Assembly (NCBI GenBank): GCA_964605095.1
Contig: CAZSBS010000259.1
Span: forward strand, 1-6,817
From: JAUWQU01 sp964605095
Lineage (GTDB): Bacteria > Planctomycetota > Phycisphaerae > SM23-33
Reading direction: 5' to 3'
DNA: 6,817 bases
Translations under genes and position numbers: made by a program
Shown here: piece by piece, positions 1-5,580 of the stretch
How the letters are laid out: each line of letters starts with the position of its first letter
Numbering within the stretch: position 1 is the stretch's first letter
Notes under the pieces: model-generated
What the model was told of the DNA's origin: nothing
The model's input: only the letters and a program-made list of their open reading frames with translations
Databases searched by the model: none

Positions 1-1511
1 TTGTCACCGGTCAGGCCGCCTAACGTGGCGGCGGTAAGGGTTCCGAAGTCGATCGAGCCGCCCGCGGCGGCGTAGTTCAACGTGCTGTTTTGCAGCGCGA
101 GCGAGTGTCCCAGCTTCAGCATGCCGGCGTTGACCGTCGTGGGTCCGGTAAAGGTGTTTGTGTTATTGATGATCAGCGTGCCGTCGCCGTCCTTGGTCAG
201 CCCGGTGGTGCCCGCGATGCCATGGGTCCCTGTCAGTGTGTAGACAGGCACGCCGCCTTCCGCTGTCGTATTGTTGAAGGTCACCTTCCAGGGAGTGACG
301 TCGGCGCCGGAAATGTCCACAGTGGTCGAGCCGGCGTTGGTGTCGTCGAACAGCACGCTCATGCCGTCCTCGTAAGGGACGGGGTTGCCGGCGGAGTCTG
401 TCCAGTTGCTCACGAGGTTAGTACTCCACTCGGAAGTACCGCCCGTCCAGGTCAGAGTAGGAACGTAGGTGGTCCTCACATAGGAAAAACCGCCTCCTTG
501 GCCAACTCCACCAACTCCCTGTGTCCAACCCGTGAACGTGACCTCGAGGTAAATGTCCTCGGAGATCAGATGCACGACGCCCGGAACGCCAACAATTCCG
601 CCAACCCAACCACCATTTACGAGGTCAAAATGGCCGTAATTCAGATTGGCATAATTGGCCGCCGTGAAATCCGCCGGGTCGGAGGAGTTCCCGAATTGCC
701 CAGGCCAAGCCCATTCAGTATCCTTGGGGCTGTCAGTTTCCCAACCACCGGGATCCGTCTCTGTCTTGATGTTGAAGATCTGCTGCTGGTCCTGGCGCGT
801 GATCCAGACATTGTCGGTGAGACGGTCCTGATTCTCCGGGAGCGTCCAGTCGGCGTAGTCGGCCTTGGTGAACGTAACGGTGGGGCCGTCCCAGATCGTC
901 GGCGTCGGCGGCGCGTTTATATTGACACTGTCTAAGCCCACCCAGCCGTTGCCGGGCGTCATGTCGTAATCAATGTAATCCAGCGTGTAAAGTGCGGCAG
1001 GGGCGCTGGCGACAAGGGGCGCTAGCGCCGCCGCCGAGAACCCATTGGCCTGCCAAGTAAAATCGGTCCCGGTTCGACTCGTCCACATCAGGTACGTGTT
1101 GGTGGTGACGTCACGCAGGGCAACGCCCACGAACCCTCCCTCTATTGCGGCTACGGGAATAGCGTCAGGGGCCGCCGGTGTGTCGATCATCGTTTGGGAG
1201 CCTATGAGCTTAAATGCGATTATCTTCCCGGCATCCAGGGTAAACTCCGGGGAACGACCAAAATAAGTGTTGGTGCCTTCTCCCCAGTCGCCGCCTGCGA
1301 GTAGACAACCTGGCCCAGTCCCCTCCCAAGTCCAATCCTGCCACAACAGATCCTCAGTAGGTAGTGCCGGGTAAAGTTGTGTCCAACCCTGCAAACCGTC
1401 GCTGAAGTCGTAGGTGGTGGTGCCGGCGTTAGCTGCCGGCACGGCTACGCAGAGCGCGACCAGAGAAAGTGCAAACAACACGTTGGTGAACTGACTTCGC
1501 GACCGCTTCAT
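1..1511 (-). CDS. Secreted autotransporter-associated beta-strand repeat protein (3' end outside window)
   Basis: Open frame of 503 codons with no stop, running off the left edge, so the C-terminus is missing. It starts at ATG 1511 with AAGGAG seven bases upstream. Residues 1-29 form a signal peptide: basic start MKRSR, hydrophobic core VLFALSLVALCVAV, probable cleavage after Ala-Asn-Ala29. Residues 30-205 are Trp/Gly-rich and open with a DFSDGLQGW motif, resembling the lectin-like N-terminal domains of planctomycete surface proteins. Residues about 208-348 (TKADYADWTLPENQDRLTDN, then VVHLISEDIYLEVTF, then GGGFSYVR) match a domain I recall from many exported PEP-CTERM-type proteins; it has no name I can give. 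Residues 352-503 are a passenger-type beta-strand region: a TWTGG...WSTNLVSNW entry, then GLTKDGDGTLIINN and TFTGPTTVNAGMLKLG, the classic autotransporter-associated repeat. The role is probably surface or extracellular adhesion or structure; no enzyme motif is visible. Whether the protein ends in a sorting signal or a beta-barrel cannot be seen. Confidence 0.92.
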   Translation of the reverse strand, partial: MKRSRSQFTNVLFALSLVALCVAVPAANAGTTTYDFSDGLQGWTQLYPALPTEDLLWQDWTWEGTGPGCLLAGGDWGEGTNTYFGRSPEFTLDAGKIIAFKLIGSQTMIDTPAAPDAIPVAAIEGGFVGVALRDVTTNTYLMWTSRTGTDFTWQANGFSAAALAPLVASAPAALYTLDYIDYDMTPGNGWVGLDSVNINAPPTPTIWDGPTVTFTKADYADWTLPENQDRLTDNVWITRQDQQQIFNIKTETDPGGWETDSPKDTEWAWPGQFGNSSDPADFTAANYANLNYGHFDLVNGGWVGGIVGVPGVVHLISEDIYLEVTFTGWTQGVGGVGQGGGFSYVRTTYVPTLTWTGGTSEWSTNLVSNWTDSAGNPVPYEDGMSVLFDDTNAGSTTVDISGADVTPWKVTFNNTTAEGGVPVYTLTGTHGIAGTTGLTKDGDGTLIINNTNTFTGPTTVNAGMLKLGHSLALQNSTLNYAAAGGSIDFGTLTAATLGGLTGD

Positions 1512-1518
1512 GCCTCTT

Positions 1519-1524
1519 CTCCTT
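1519..1524 (-). promoter_or_regulatory. Ribosome binding site for the beta-strand repeat protein
   Basis: On the minus strand this reads AAGGAG, seven bases before ATG 1511. It fixes the start of the leftward gene. Confidence 0.75.
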
Positions 1525-1653
1525 GAAATGTGCAGAAACCGCTCTTCTCTTGCGGACTTGACTTGGCAGTTGCCGCGGCTTTTGTTGCCTCCGCGCACGC
1601 CGCCAGCCTCACTTGCAACAACTCCGAATCCAAAGAAACAATTGCATACTATC

Positions 1654-1726
1654 ATCTTACACTACACCCAACTGCTCTCTTTGTCAATGATTTATTGCGT
1701 TTTTTATTATGCCTTTTTGCGACAGG
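1654..1726 (-). promoter_or_regulatory. Candidate promoter region of the beta-strand repeat gene
   Basis: This stretch is markedly AT-rich against a GC-rich background. Read on the minus strand, an A-rich tract (1688-1726, possible UP element) is followed by a perfect TTGACA (1682-1687). The -10 box is less clear. TAGTGT at 1659-1664 has ideal 17-base spacing but only three consensus bases. TAAGAT at 1654-1659 is closer to consensus but 22 bases away. A start here would leave a leader of about 130-140 bases before ATG 1511. Confidence 0.45.
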
Positions 1727-1874
1727 CGGTTGAAGGGGCAGGCTGGGAAAGAGCCTTTTCCGGTCAAAGAAGAAGATCTCACGCGGAGGCACGATCCCTT
1801 CGGGAGGTCGCTTGACACGCTGAGAGGAAATAGGTGATTTGGCGTTCCCAGGGGGGAAAAAAAGAGGGCAGGAA

Positions 1875-2189
1875 GTGGTTTCGGCGCGGTTTCGGAGTGG
1901 TTTTGGTGGTACGGCCGTGCTTTTTGGAGGTGGTTTGGAGTGGTTTCGGAGGGGTCAGGGAGTGGTTTCGGAGGGGTCAGGGAGTGGTTTCGGAGTGGTT
2001 TCGGTGGTACGGCCATGCGTTTGAGAGGGGGTTTGGAGCCATTTTGGGACCCTTGGGAGTAGTCCATAACACACGTTTGGTGTGGTTGTTGCGCTCATTG
2101 GGAGGGGGTTTGACGCGGGTTTGGATGGGTTTGGAAGGATTTGGAGGGGGGTTTGATGGTGCGGCCAGGCGTTTGAGCGGTGGTTTGGC
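1875..2189. repeat. G/T-rich array with 11-base period and three 32-base modules
   Basis: On the plus strand the core unit is GTGGTTTCGGA (11 bases) with variants GCGGTTTCGGA, GTGGTTTTGGT and GGGGTCAGGGA. Three units (1875-1907) are followed by a 32-base module (1908-1939). Six units (1940-2005) are then followed by a second module (2006-2037). A third module lies at 2158-2189 after looser GGTTTGG units (2104-2157). Each module begins GGTRCGGCC and splits into 22 + 10 bases, ending in GGTTTGG followed by A or C. Copies 1 and 2 agree at 27 of 32 positions, as do copies 2 and 3. The plus strand is strongly G/T biased. The array lies between two divergent genes. Frames across it translate into low-complexity Pro/Lys or Gly/Trp runs and do not look coding. 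I do not recognise it as a named repeat family. Confidence 0.85.
1940..1983 (+). repeat. Perfect 22-base tandem duplication inside the array
   Basis: Two identical 22-base copies (1940-1961 and 1962-1983), each made of GTGGTTTCGGA plus GGGGTCAGGGA. A further GTGGTTTCGGA follows at 1984-1994. Perfect identity within a diverged array suggests this part expanded most recently. The G runs at 1951-1954, 1958-1960, 1973-1976 and 1980-1982 could support a G-quadruplex with a long (12-base) middle loop. Confidence 0.85.
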
Positions 2190-2229
2190 GATGCTGCGCG
2201 GTTTCAATGAGTTCTTCCCTCGATTGCCC

Positions 2230-2259
2230 TTGCCGCCGGGGCGGTCCCGGCCTTACAAT
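2230..2259 (+). promoter_or_regulatory. Candidate promoter of the Clp_N-domain gene
   Basis: TTGCCG (2230-2235, four of six -35 consensus bases), an 18-base spacer, then TACAAT (2254-2259, five of six -10 consensus bases). The predicted start near 2266 gives a leader of about 20 bases with the ribosome binding site inside it. It lies downstream of the repeat array, so transcripts from it would not include the array. Confidence 0.5.
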
Positions 2260-2275
2260 GTCGCCAACTCGAGAC

Positions 2276-2281
2276 AAGGAG
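2276..2281 (+). promoter_or_regulatory. Ribosome binding site that fixes the Clp_N start
   Basis: AAGGAG five bases before ATG 2287. It matters because the same frame stays open upstream to about 1834 through the repeat array. This site, together with the family alignment starting MFEHFTEHA, places the true start at 2287. Confidence 0.75.
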
Positions 2282-2286
2282 AGAGC

Positions 2287-2736
2287 ATGTTCGAGCATTT
2301 CACGGAGCACGCCCATCGCGTGCTGGACATGGAGGGCATGGAGGCTCGGCGGATGCATCACGCCTACCTCGGCACCGAGCACCTTCTGCTGGCCCTTGTA
2401 GACGAGCCGAAAGGCCACGGGCATCGGGCACTGGAGAGCCTTGGCGTCACTCGCGGGCAGGTGCGAAACGCCCTGGCTGAACTCACGGCCGAGGGGTCCG
2501 ACGCCGACGGGCTGGACTATTTTCCGCAAACGCCGCGAATCAGGCACGTAATGAAACTCGCCATTGAGGAGGCCCGGCGCCTCAAGTCGCCCCATATCGG
2601 CACCGAGCACCTTCTGCTGGCCCTGCTTGGCGAGCCGGAGGGCGTGGCGATTAAGGCCCTCGCCGCCCTGGGCATCAAGCCCGAGAGCGTCCGCGATAAG
2701 ATACTCGCCATGCTGGACGAGGAACTTGCTTCGTAG
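2287..2736 (+). CDS. Stand-alone Clp N-terminal (double Clp repeat) domain protein
   Basis: A 149-residue protein made almost entirely of the Clp_N domain (two Clp repeats) found at the N-terminus of ClpC/ClpA unfoldases. It begins MFEHFTEHAHRVLDMEGMEA, like ClpC. Repeat 1 carries YLGTEHLLLAL (residues 27-37) and repeat 2 carries HIGTEHLLLAL (103-113), 76 residues apart, with the usual TPRIRHVMKLAIEEA helix opening repeat 2. There is no Walker motif and the gene stops right after the domain, so it cannot unfold proteins itself. In ClpC this domain binds adaptors and substrates; a free copy could act as adaptor, decoy or chaperone-like binder in the cytoplasm (inference; mycobacterial ClpC2 is a known comparable case). 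It has its own promoter and a strong AAGGAG site. A 28-base stretch is identical in both repeats (2369-2396 and 2597-2624). Confidence 0.93.
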   Translation: MFEHFTEHAHRVLDMEGMEARRMHHAYLGTEHLLLALVDEPKGHGHRALESLGVTRGQVRNALAELTAEGSDADGLDYFPQTPRIRHVMKLAIEEARRLKSPHIGTEHLLLALLGEPEGVAIKALAALGIKPESVRDKILAMLDEELAS

Positions 2737-2771
2737 GACCCCAAGGCATCCACAAGACATGTGCCCGTAAC

Positions 2772-2790
2772 GGCCTGTCGAGCCAGGTCC
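2772..2790 (+). terminator. Possible hairpin after the Clp_N gene
   Basis: GGCCTG pairs with CAGG-T-CC (one bulged T) around a six-base loop, 35 bases after the stop codon. There is no T tract, so factor-independent termination is doubtful. The rest of the 163-base gap to the next gene (2737-2899) holds a weak promoter-like pair, CTGACA at 2828-2833 and TATAGG at 2853-2858 with 19-base spacing, and no gene that I can support. Confidence 0.2.
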
Positions 2791-2899
2791 ATTCGCGGGC
2801 CAATTGATGTGGCGGATTGCCATTCTCCTGACAGGCTCCGCGCCGTAGGATGTATAGGCGTTGACCGCGTGGGGGGACAGGTGGTCGAAAGGGTTGTAT

Positions 2900-3490
2900 A
2901 TGGCAAAGAGCGTCAAGTTGGGCGGTGCCGGCACGAAACAAGTCCCCGCGCGCAAGGCGCGCCCGCCCAAGACTCCCGAGTTACCCAAGTTCGACGATGA
3001 GGGCGAGAGCATCACCTACCCGGCCGTTAAGGGCGCAATAGCGGCGATCCTCAAACGTGTCCGGGTCGATCGTCACTGGGACATTCCGTACCTGGCTGGT
3101 TATAGCCGGGCGGGGCGGACGATCTTCATCGACCGCAATCTGCCCAAGACGTTTGCCTACCGCGGGCGCCGCGTCAAGATCGACCCGTTCCTGGTCCTTC
3201 ACGAGGCCGTCGAGATCGCCATGCTCGCCATGCTCGACATCCGATACGACCACGCCCACCAGATCGCCCTGCTTGTCGAGCGATCGGCTGTGCAGGAGGC
3301 GGGCGTCGAGTGGGCGCCGTATCACGAGTTCATGCTCAAGCACATCCGCCGCATGGCCGGCAAGCGCCTCACACGCGTGCCCCGCAACTTGAACCTCTCT
3401 CCGTACTTGGACGAGGAAGACCTCTCGCTGCTGCATGAAATGCTGCCGCTGATGTTCAAGAAGTGGCAGAAGGAAGTCGGCCGGCGGTAG
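2900..3490 (+). CDS. Uncharacterised protein with zincin-like His-Glu helix
   Basis: A 196-residue soluble protein with no signal peptide or membrane segment. I chose ATG 2900, which has AAAGGG six bases before it; an in-frame TTG at 2861 would add 13 residues but has a poorer context. Residues 2-35 are basic and Pro-rich, probably disordered. The core runs IPYLAGYSRAGRTIFIDRNL, then LVLHEAVEIAML (His101, Glu102, Glu105), then YDHAHQIALLVE (Tyr116, His118, His120, Glu127), then RVPRNLNLSPYLDEEDLSLL near the C-terminus. I recall similar hypothetical proteins from proteobacterial and phage genomes with the same HE.AE and HAHQIA pattern, but no known function. The HE helix followed by His residues looks like a metal site, though it is HEAVE rather than HExxH, so peptidase activity is not established. 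It lies 163 bases after the Clp_N gene on the same strand and converges with the CPBP gene. Confidence 0.87.
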   Translation: MAKSVKLGGAGTKQVPARKARPPKTPELPKFDDEGESITYPAVKGAIAAILKRVRVDRHWDIPYLAGYSRAGRTIFIDRNLPKTFAYRGRRVKIDPFLVLHEAVEIAMLAMLDIRYDHAHQIALLVERSAVQEAGVEWAPYHEFMLKHIRRMAGKRLTRVPRNLNLSPYLDEEDLSLLHEMLPLMFKKWQKEVGRR

Positions 3491-3560
3491 GGCGAATTGA
3501 GTTGCCTGCCACGGCGCAGCCGGAGGCGAAGGGCGCAAAGACGCGGCGTTGCTGACGAAT

Positions 3561-3662
3561 ACCGACCTGTCGGTCGAGTTGCCCGGTGGATCCTGGAAGT
3601 GTTGCCGAAGCGCTTCGCTCGCTTTGGGCTGACTGTGGGGGCTCCGGCGAACAATCGCCCGG
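3561..3662. terminator. Convergent spacer with three inverted repeats, possible two-way terminator
   Basis: The 202 bases between two convergent stop codons (3490 and 3693) carry three inverted repeats. ACCGA-cctg-TCGGT lies at 3561-3574. A perfect 12-base palindrome, CGAAGCGCTTCG, lies at 3606-3617. CC-GGCGA-acaa-TCGCC-(c)-GG lies at 3644-3662, a seven-pair stem with one bulge. None is followed by a T run on either strand, so these may be structured 3' ends rather than classical intrinsic terminators. No gene is supported here. Confidence 0.3.
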
Positions 3663-3692
3663 GGCTACCCGACCACTTGTCAGGCGGCCCGG

Positions 3693-4658
3693 TCACTTCC
3701 ACGTCGTCGCCAGGCTGACGGCATTGAAGATCGCGTGGATCAGTATTGGGCTTATCAGCCGGCCCGTGCGTTCGTAGTTGTAGCCCAGCGCCAACGCCAG
3801 GGCGAAGAGGCTTGGCAGGGCCTGGGGCTCATTATTGTAGTGCATGGCCGCGAAAATCGCCGACGCCAGCAGGATGGCCAGGCGAGGGGAATGCAGCGCC
3901 CGCCTGAAGAACGACTGAACAATCCCCCGAAAGAACACCTCCTCGGCCAGTGGAGCAAGGACAACCGCCTCGATAACCGCCAGGACCCGCCATGACGGGC
4001 CAAAGGTATGCATGTACTTCAGGACGGGGTGGGTTTGAGGCGTAAAATTAAGGATGAAAAAGAGATATGTGAATAGCATTAGCAGGCCCACGCATATCGG
4101 CAGCACGGCGAGATAGCCGATGATCGCCCGGCCTAGGTCGCATATCCAGTGCCGCAACGAAAGGCCCAGCCCACGGGACAGGCCGTGTCGGAACGTCTGT
4201 GTCGCTACTACCAGGCTCACGATCAGGCAGACCACAAGCCCAACGGCCGCGACGGCGATCCCCAGGCGCGCGTCGGCGAGTTCCTTATCCGCCCAAGTGG
4301 CGACCTGTGTGGCTGGCTGTGTCGGCTGGGTTGTCGGGTGGCCCGGCGGCAGTTGGCTTAGCAAACCAAAGGCCACGTGTGATGCAAGTGTCATAAGCAG
4401 CCAAATTACAAGGATATGCACAATAGTGAGGCTGTTCGGCCTGCCGGGGATGTTGCGCAGTTGCAACTGGCGGGGGCGGGCGAAGCTGCGGACAATCCAC
4501 GCCACCAGCACGCAAAAGCCGATTGCCACTAGGGTCAGCATCGCCGGGCTGGGGGCGCCGGCCGGGACGCTGCCAGGCTGGGTCGCCGCGGGCAGGGCCA
4601 GGGCGACGTCCTGTTGCCCAAGCCCGCATGACCAAGCTATGTACAAAGCGTTTGACAT
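3693..4658 (-). CDS. CPBP family intramembrane glutamic endopeptidase (CAAX protease-like)
   Basis: A 321-residue polytopic membrane protein from ATG 4658; an in-frame TTG two codons earlier (4664) is an alternative, and neither has a clear ribosome binding site. The family signature (Abi/CAAX protease, Rce1-like) is complete: EEVFFR at residues 239-244 (catalytic Glu pair and Arg), His273 in FAAMHY, and HAIFN at 308-312 (His308, Asn312). Likely membrane segments lie near residues 39-58, 78-100, 133-152, 179-204, 226-250, 260-273, 282-293 and 301-317. The catalytic motifs sit in the last third, as usual. A Thr-Gln-Pro-rich linker at about 105-120 separates segments 2 and 3, a style common in Phycisphaerae. 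Family members cleave proteins within or near the membrane; bacterial substrates are mostly unknown. The gene is divergent from trpC and convergent with the His-Glu gene, so it is probably transcribed alone. Confidence 0.92.
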   Translation of the reverse strand: MSNALYIAWSCGLGQQDVALALPAATQPGSVPAGAPSPAMLTLVAIGFCVLVAWIVRSFARPRQLQLRNIPGRPNSLTIVHILVIWLLMTLASHVAFGLLSQLPPGHPTTQPTQPATQVATWADKELADARLGIAVAAVGLVVCLIVSLVVATQTFRHGLSRGLGLSLRHWICDLGRAIIGYLAVLPICVGLLMLFTYLFFILNFTPQTHPVLKYMHTFGPSWRVLAVIEAVVLAPLAEEVFFRGIVQSFFRRALHSPRLAILLASAIFAAMHYNNEPQALPSLFALALALGYNYERTGRLISPILIHAIFNAVSLATTWK

Positions 4659-4711
4659 CTTCAAGTGCGTACGGTTACCGTGTCCTAAAGCCTAAAAGAG
4701 CCTAAAAAGCC
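4652..4711 (+). promoter_or_regulatory. Candidate trpC promoter with overlapping palindrome and short direct repeats
   Basis: A perfect TTGACA (4652-4657) lies just inside the 5' end of the divergent CPBP gene. An 18-base spacer leads to a weak -10, TACCGT (4676-4681). The -10 overlaps the inverted repeat ACGGT-T-ACCGT (4671-4681), a position that would suit an operator. It is followed by three direct repeats of about 7-10 bases that begin CCTAAA (4684, 4691 and 4701). No leader peptide with tandem Trp codons and no clear attenuator is visible in the 93-base divergent gap. Confidence 0.3.
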
Positions 4712-4751
4712 TCGGCCGATGGTTGCGGACGGGGCAAAAGCGGGTAACACA

Positions 4752-5579
4752 ATGCCGCACAATATATTGCAGATGATCCTCGAAACCAAGCGGAAAGAGG
4801 TTGCCGACCTTCGAAAGCGCCGATCCATGGCGGACTTGCGGGCTGCTGCCGCCGCCGCGCCGAGCGTGCGGAACTTCTTCACCGCGGTGACCGGCCCGCC
4901 TGCGAGGCTGGTGAACCTTATCGCCGAGGTCAAGAAGGCAAGTCCCTCGGCCGGCGTCATCAGGGCGGATTTCGACCCCGCCGCCATTGCCCGCCAGTAC
5001 GAAGTCGGTGGGGCCTCGGCCATCAGTGTGTTGACCGACCGGCAGTACTTCCAGGGCAGCCTGGACTACCTGCGGGCGGTTCGCGAGGCGGTCTCTCTGC
5101 CGGTGCTACGGAAGGACTTCATCATTGACGAGGCCCAGGTCTACGAGGCCCGAGCCGCCGGCGCCGACGCGATCCTGCTGATCGCCGCGGCCCTTCCGGT
5201 GGGCTCTCTGGCGGACCTGATGATCCTCTCGGCCGAGTTGAAGCTGACGGTCCTGCTGGAGGTCCACGACGCCGACGAGCTGCTGGCGGTGCGGTCGATG
5301 GTGGGCTTTCCGCACCGCGCCTACAGCCTGCTGGGCATCAACAACCGCGACCTGGCCACGTTCCAGGTGGACATCGCCACGACCTTGCGGCTGGCGTCGC
5401 TGGCCGGCGACGGCGTGGCGATCGTCAGCGAGTCGGGCATCAGGACGCGACAGGACGTCGAGCGCCTCAAGGCGGGCGGCGTCCGCGGCGTGCTGGTCGG
5501 TGAGGCCCTGATGCGATGCGACGACATTCCGGCCGGGATCGAGCAATTGCTTGGCCCGGCCTGCGGGCAGGGGCGCTGA
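4752..5579 (+). CDS. trpC: Indole-3-glycerol-phosphate synthase
   Basis: A 275-residue (beta/alpha)8-barrel enzyme that closes the ring of 1-(2-carboxyphenylamino)-1-deoxyribulose 5-phosphate, with loss of CO2, to give indole-3-glycerol phosphate in tryptophan synthesis (cytoplasm). I chose ATG 4752 because MPHNILQMILETKRKEVADL matches the usual N-terminus; an in-frame ATG at 4719 would add 11 non-conserved residues, and neither has a strong ribosome binding site. All catalytic positions known from the family are present: Glu59 and Lys61 in AEVKKASPS, Lys121 in LRKDFI, Glu170 in LLEVHD, Asn197 in GINNRDL, Glu227 and Ser228 in VSESGI. The phosphate-binding GVLVGEALM follows near the C-terminus. 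It is monofunctional, with no fused TrpF, and no other trp gene lies in the window. The next gene begins one base after the stop codon, implying co-transcription. Confidence 0.97.
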   Translation: MPHNILQMILETKRKEVADLRKRRSMADLRAAAAAAPSVRNFFTAVTGPPARLVNLIAEVKKASPSAGVIRADFDPAAIARQYEVGGASAISVLTDRQYFQGSLDYLRAVREAVSLPVLRKDFIIDEAQVYEARAAGADAILLIAAALPVGSLADLMILSAELKLTVLLEVHDADELLAVRSMVGFPHRAYSLLGINNRDLATFQVDIATTLRLASLAGDGVAIVSESGIRTRQDVERLKAGGVRGVLVGEALMRCDDIPAGIEQLLGPACGQGR

Positions 5580-5580
5580 C

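Noticed and set aside
90..935. 281-codon open frame on the plus strand
   Set aside because: It is antisense to the beta-strand repeat gene, whose frame has a signal peptide, ribosome site and recognised repeats. The plus-strand product is compositionally odd and matches nothing I know.
1740..1759. AGGCT-gggaaag-AGCCT followed by TTTT, terminator-like
   Set aside because: The stem is only five pairs, the T run is short, and no plus-strand gene ends before it.
1812..1840. TTGACA at 1812-1817 as a plus-strand promoter reading into the array
   Set aside because: No acceptable -10 box lies at 16-19 bases; a single -35 match is not enough.
1875..2189. CRISPR-like array
   Set aside because: The units are directly adjacent, with no unique spacers between them, and are much shorter than CRISPR repeats; no cas gene is present.
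1684..2207. Pro/Lys-rich open frames on the minus strand across the array
   Set aside because: They are by-products of an 11-base repeat lacking stop triplets; the period is not a multiple of three, so no frame has a consistent repeated peptide, and no ribosome site was seen.
1834..2286. Upstream in-frame extension of the Clp_N gene to a 300-codon frame
   Set aside because: The extra 151 residues are a translation of the repeat array. The AAGGAG site and promoter directly before ATG 2287, and the family start MFEHF, place the true start there.
2095..3015. 306-codon minus-strand open frame
   Set aside because: It is antisense to the well-supported Clp_N gene and runs into the array, with a product that resembles no family.
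2981..3538. 185-codon minus-strand open frame
   Set aside because: It is a shadow of the His-Glu gene on the opposite strand; the plus-strand frame carries the recognisable conserved pattern.
4120..4695. 191-codon plus-strand open frame
   Set aside because: It is antisense to the CPBP protease gene and has a composition typical of an antisense frame.
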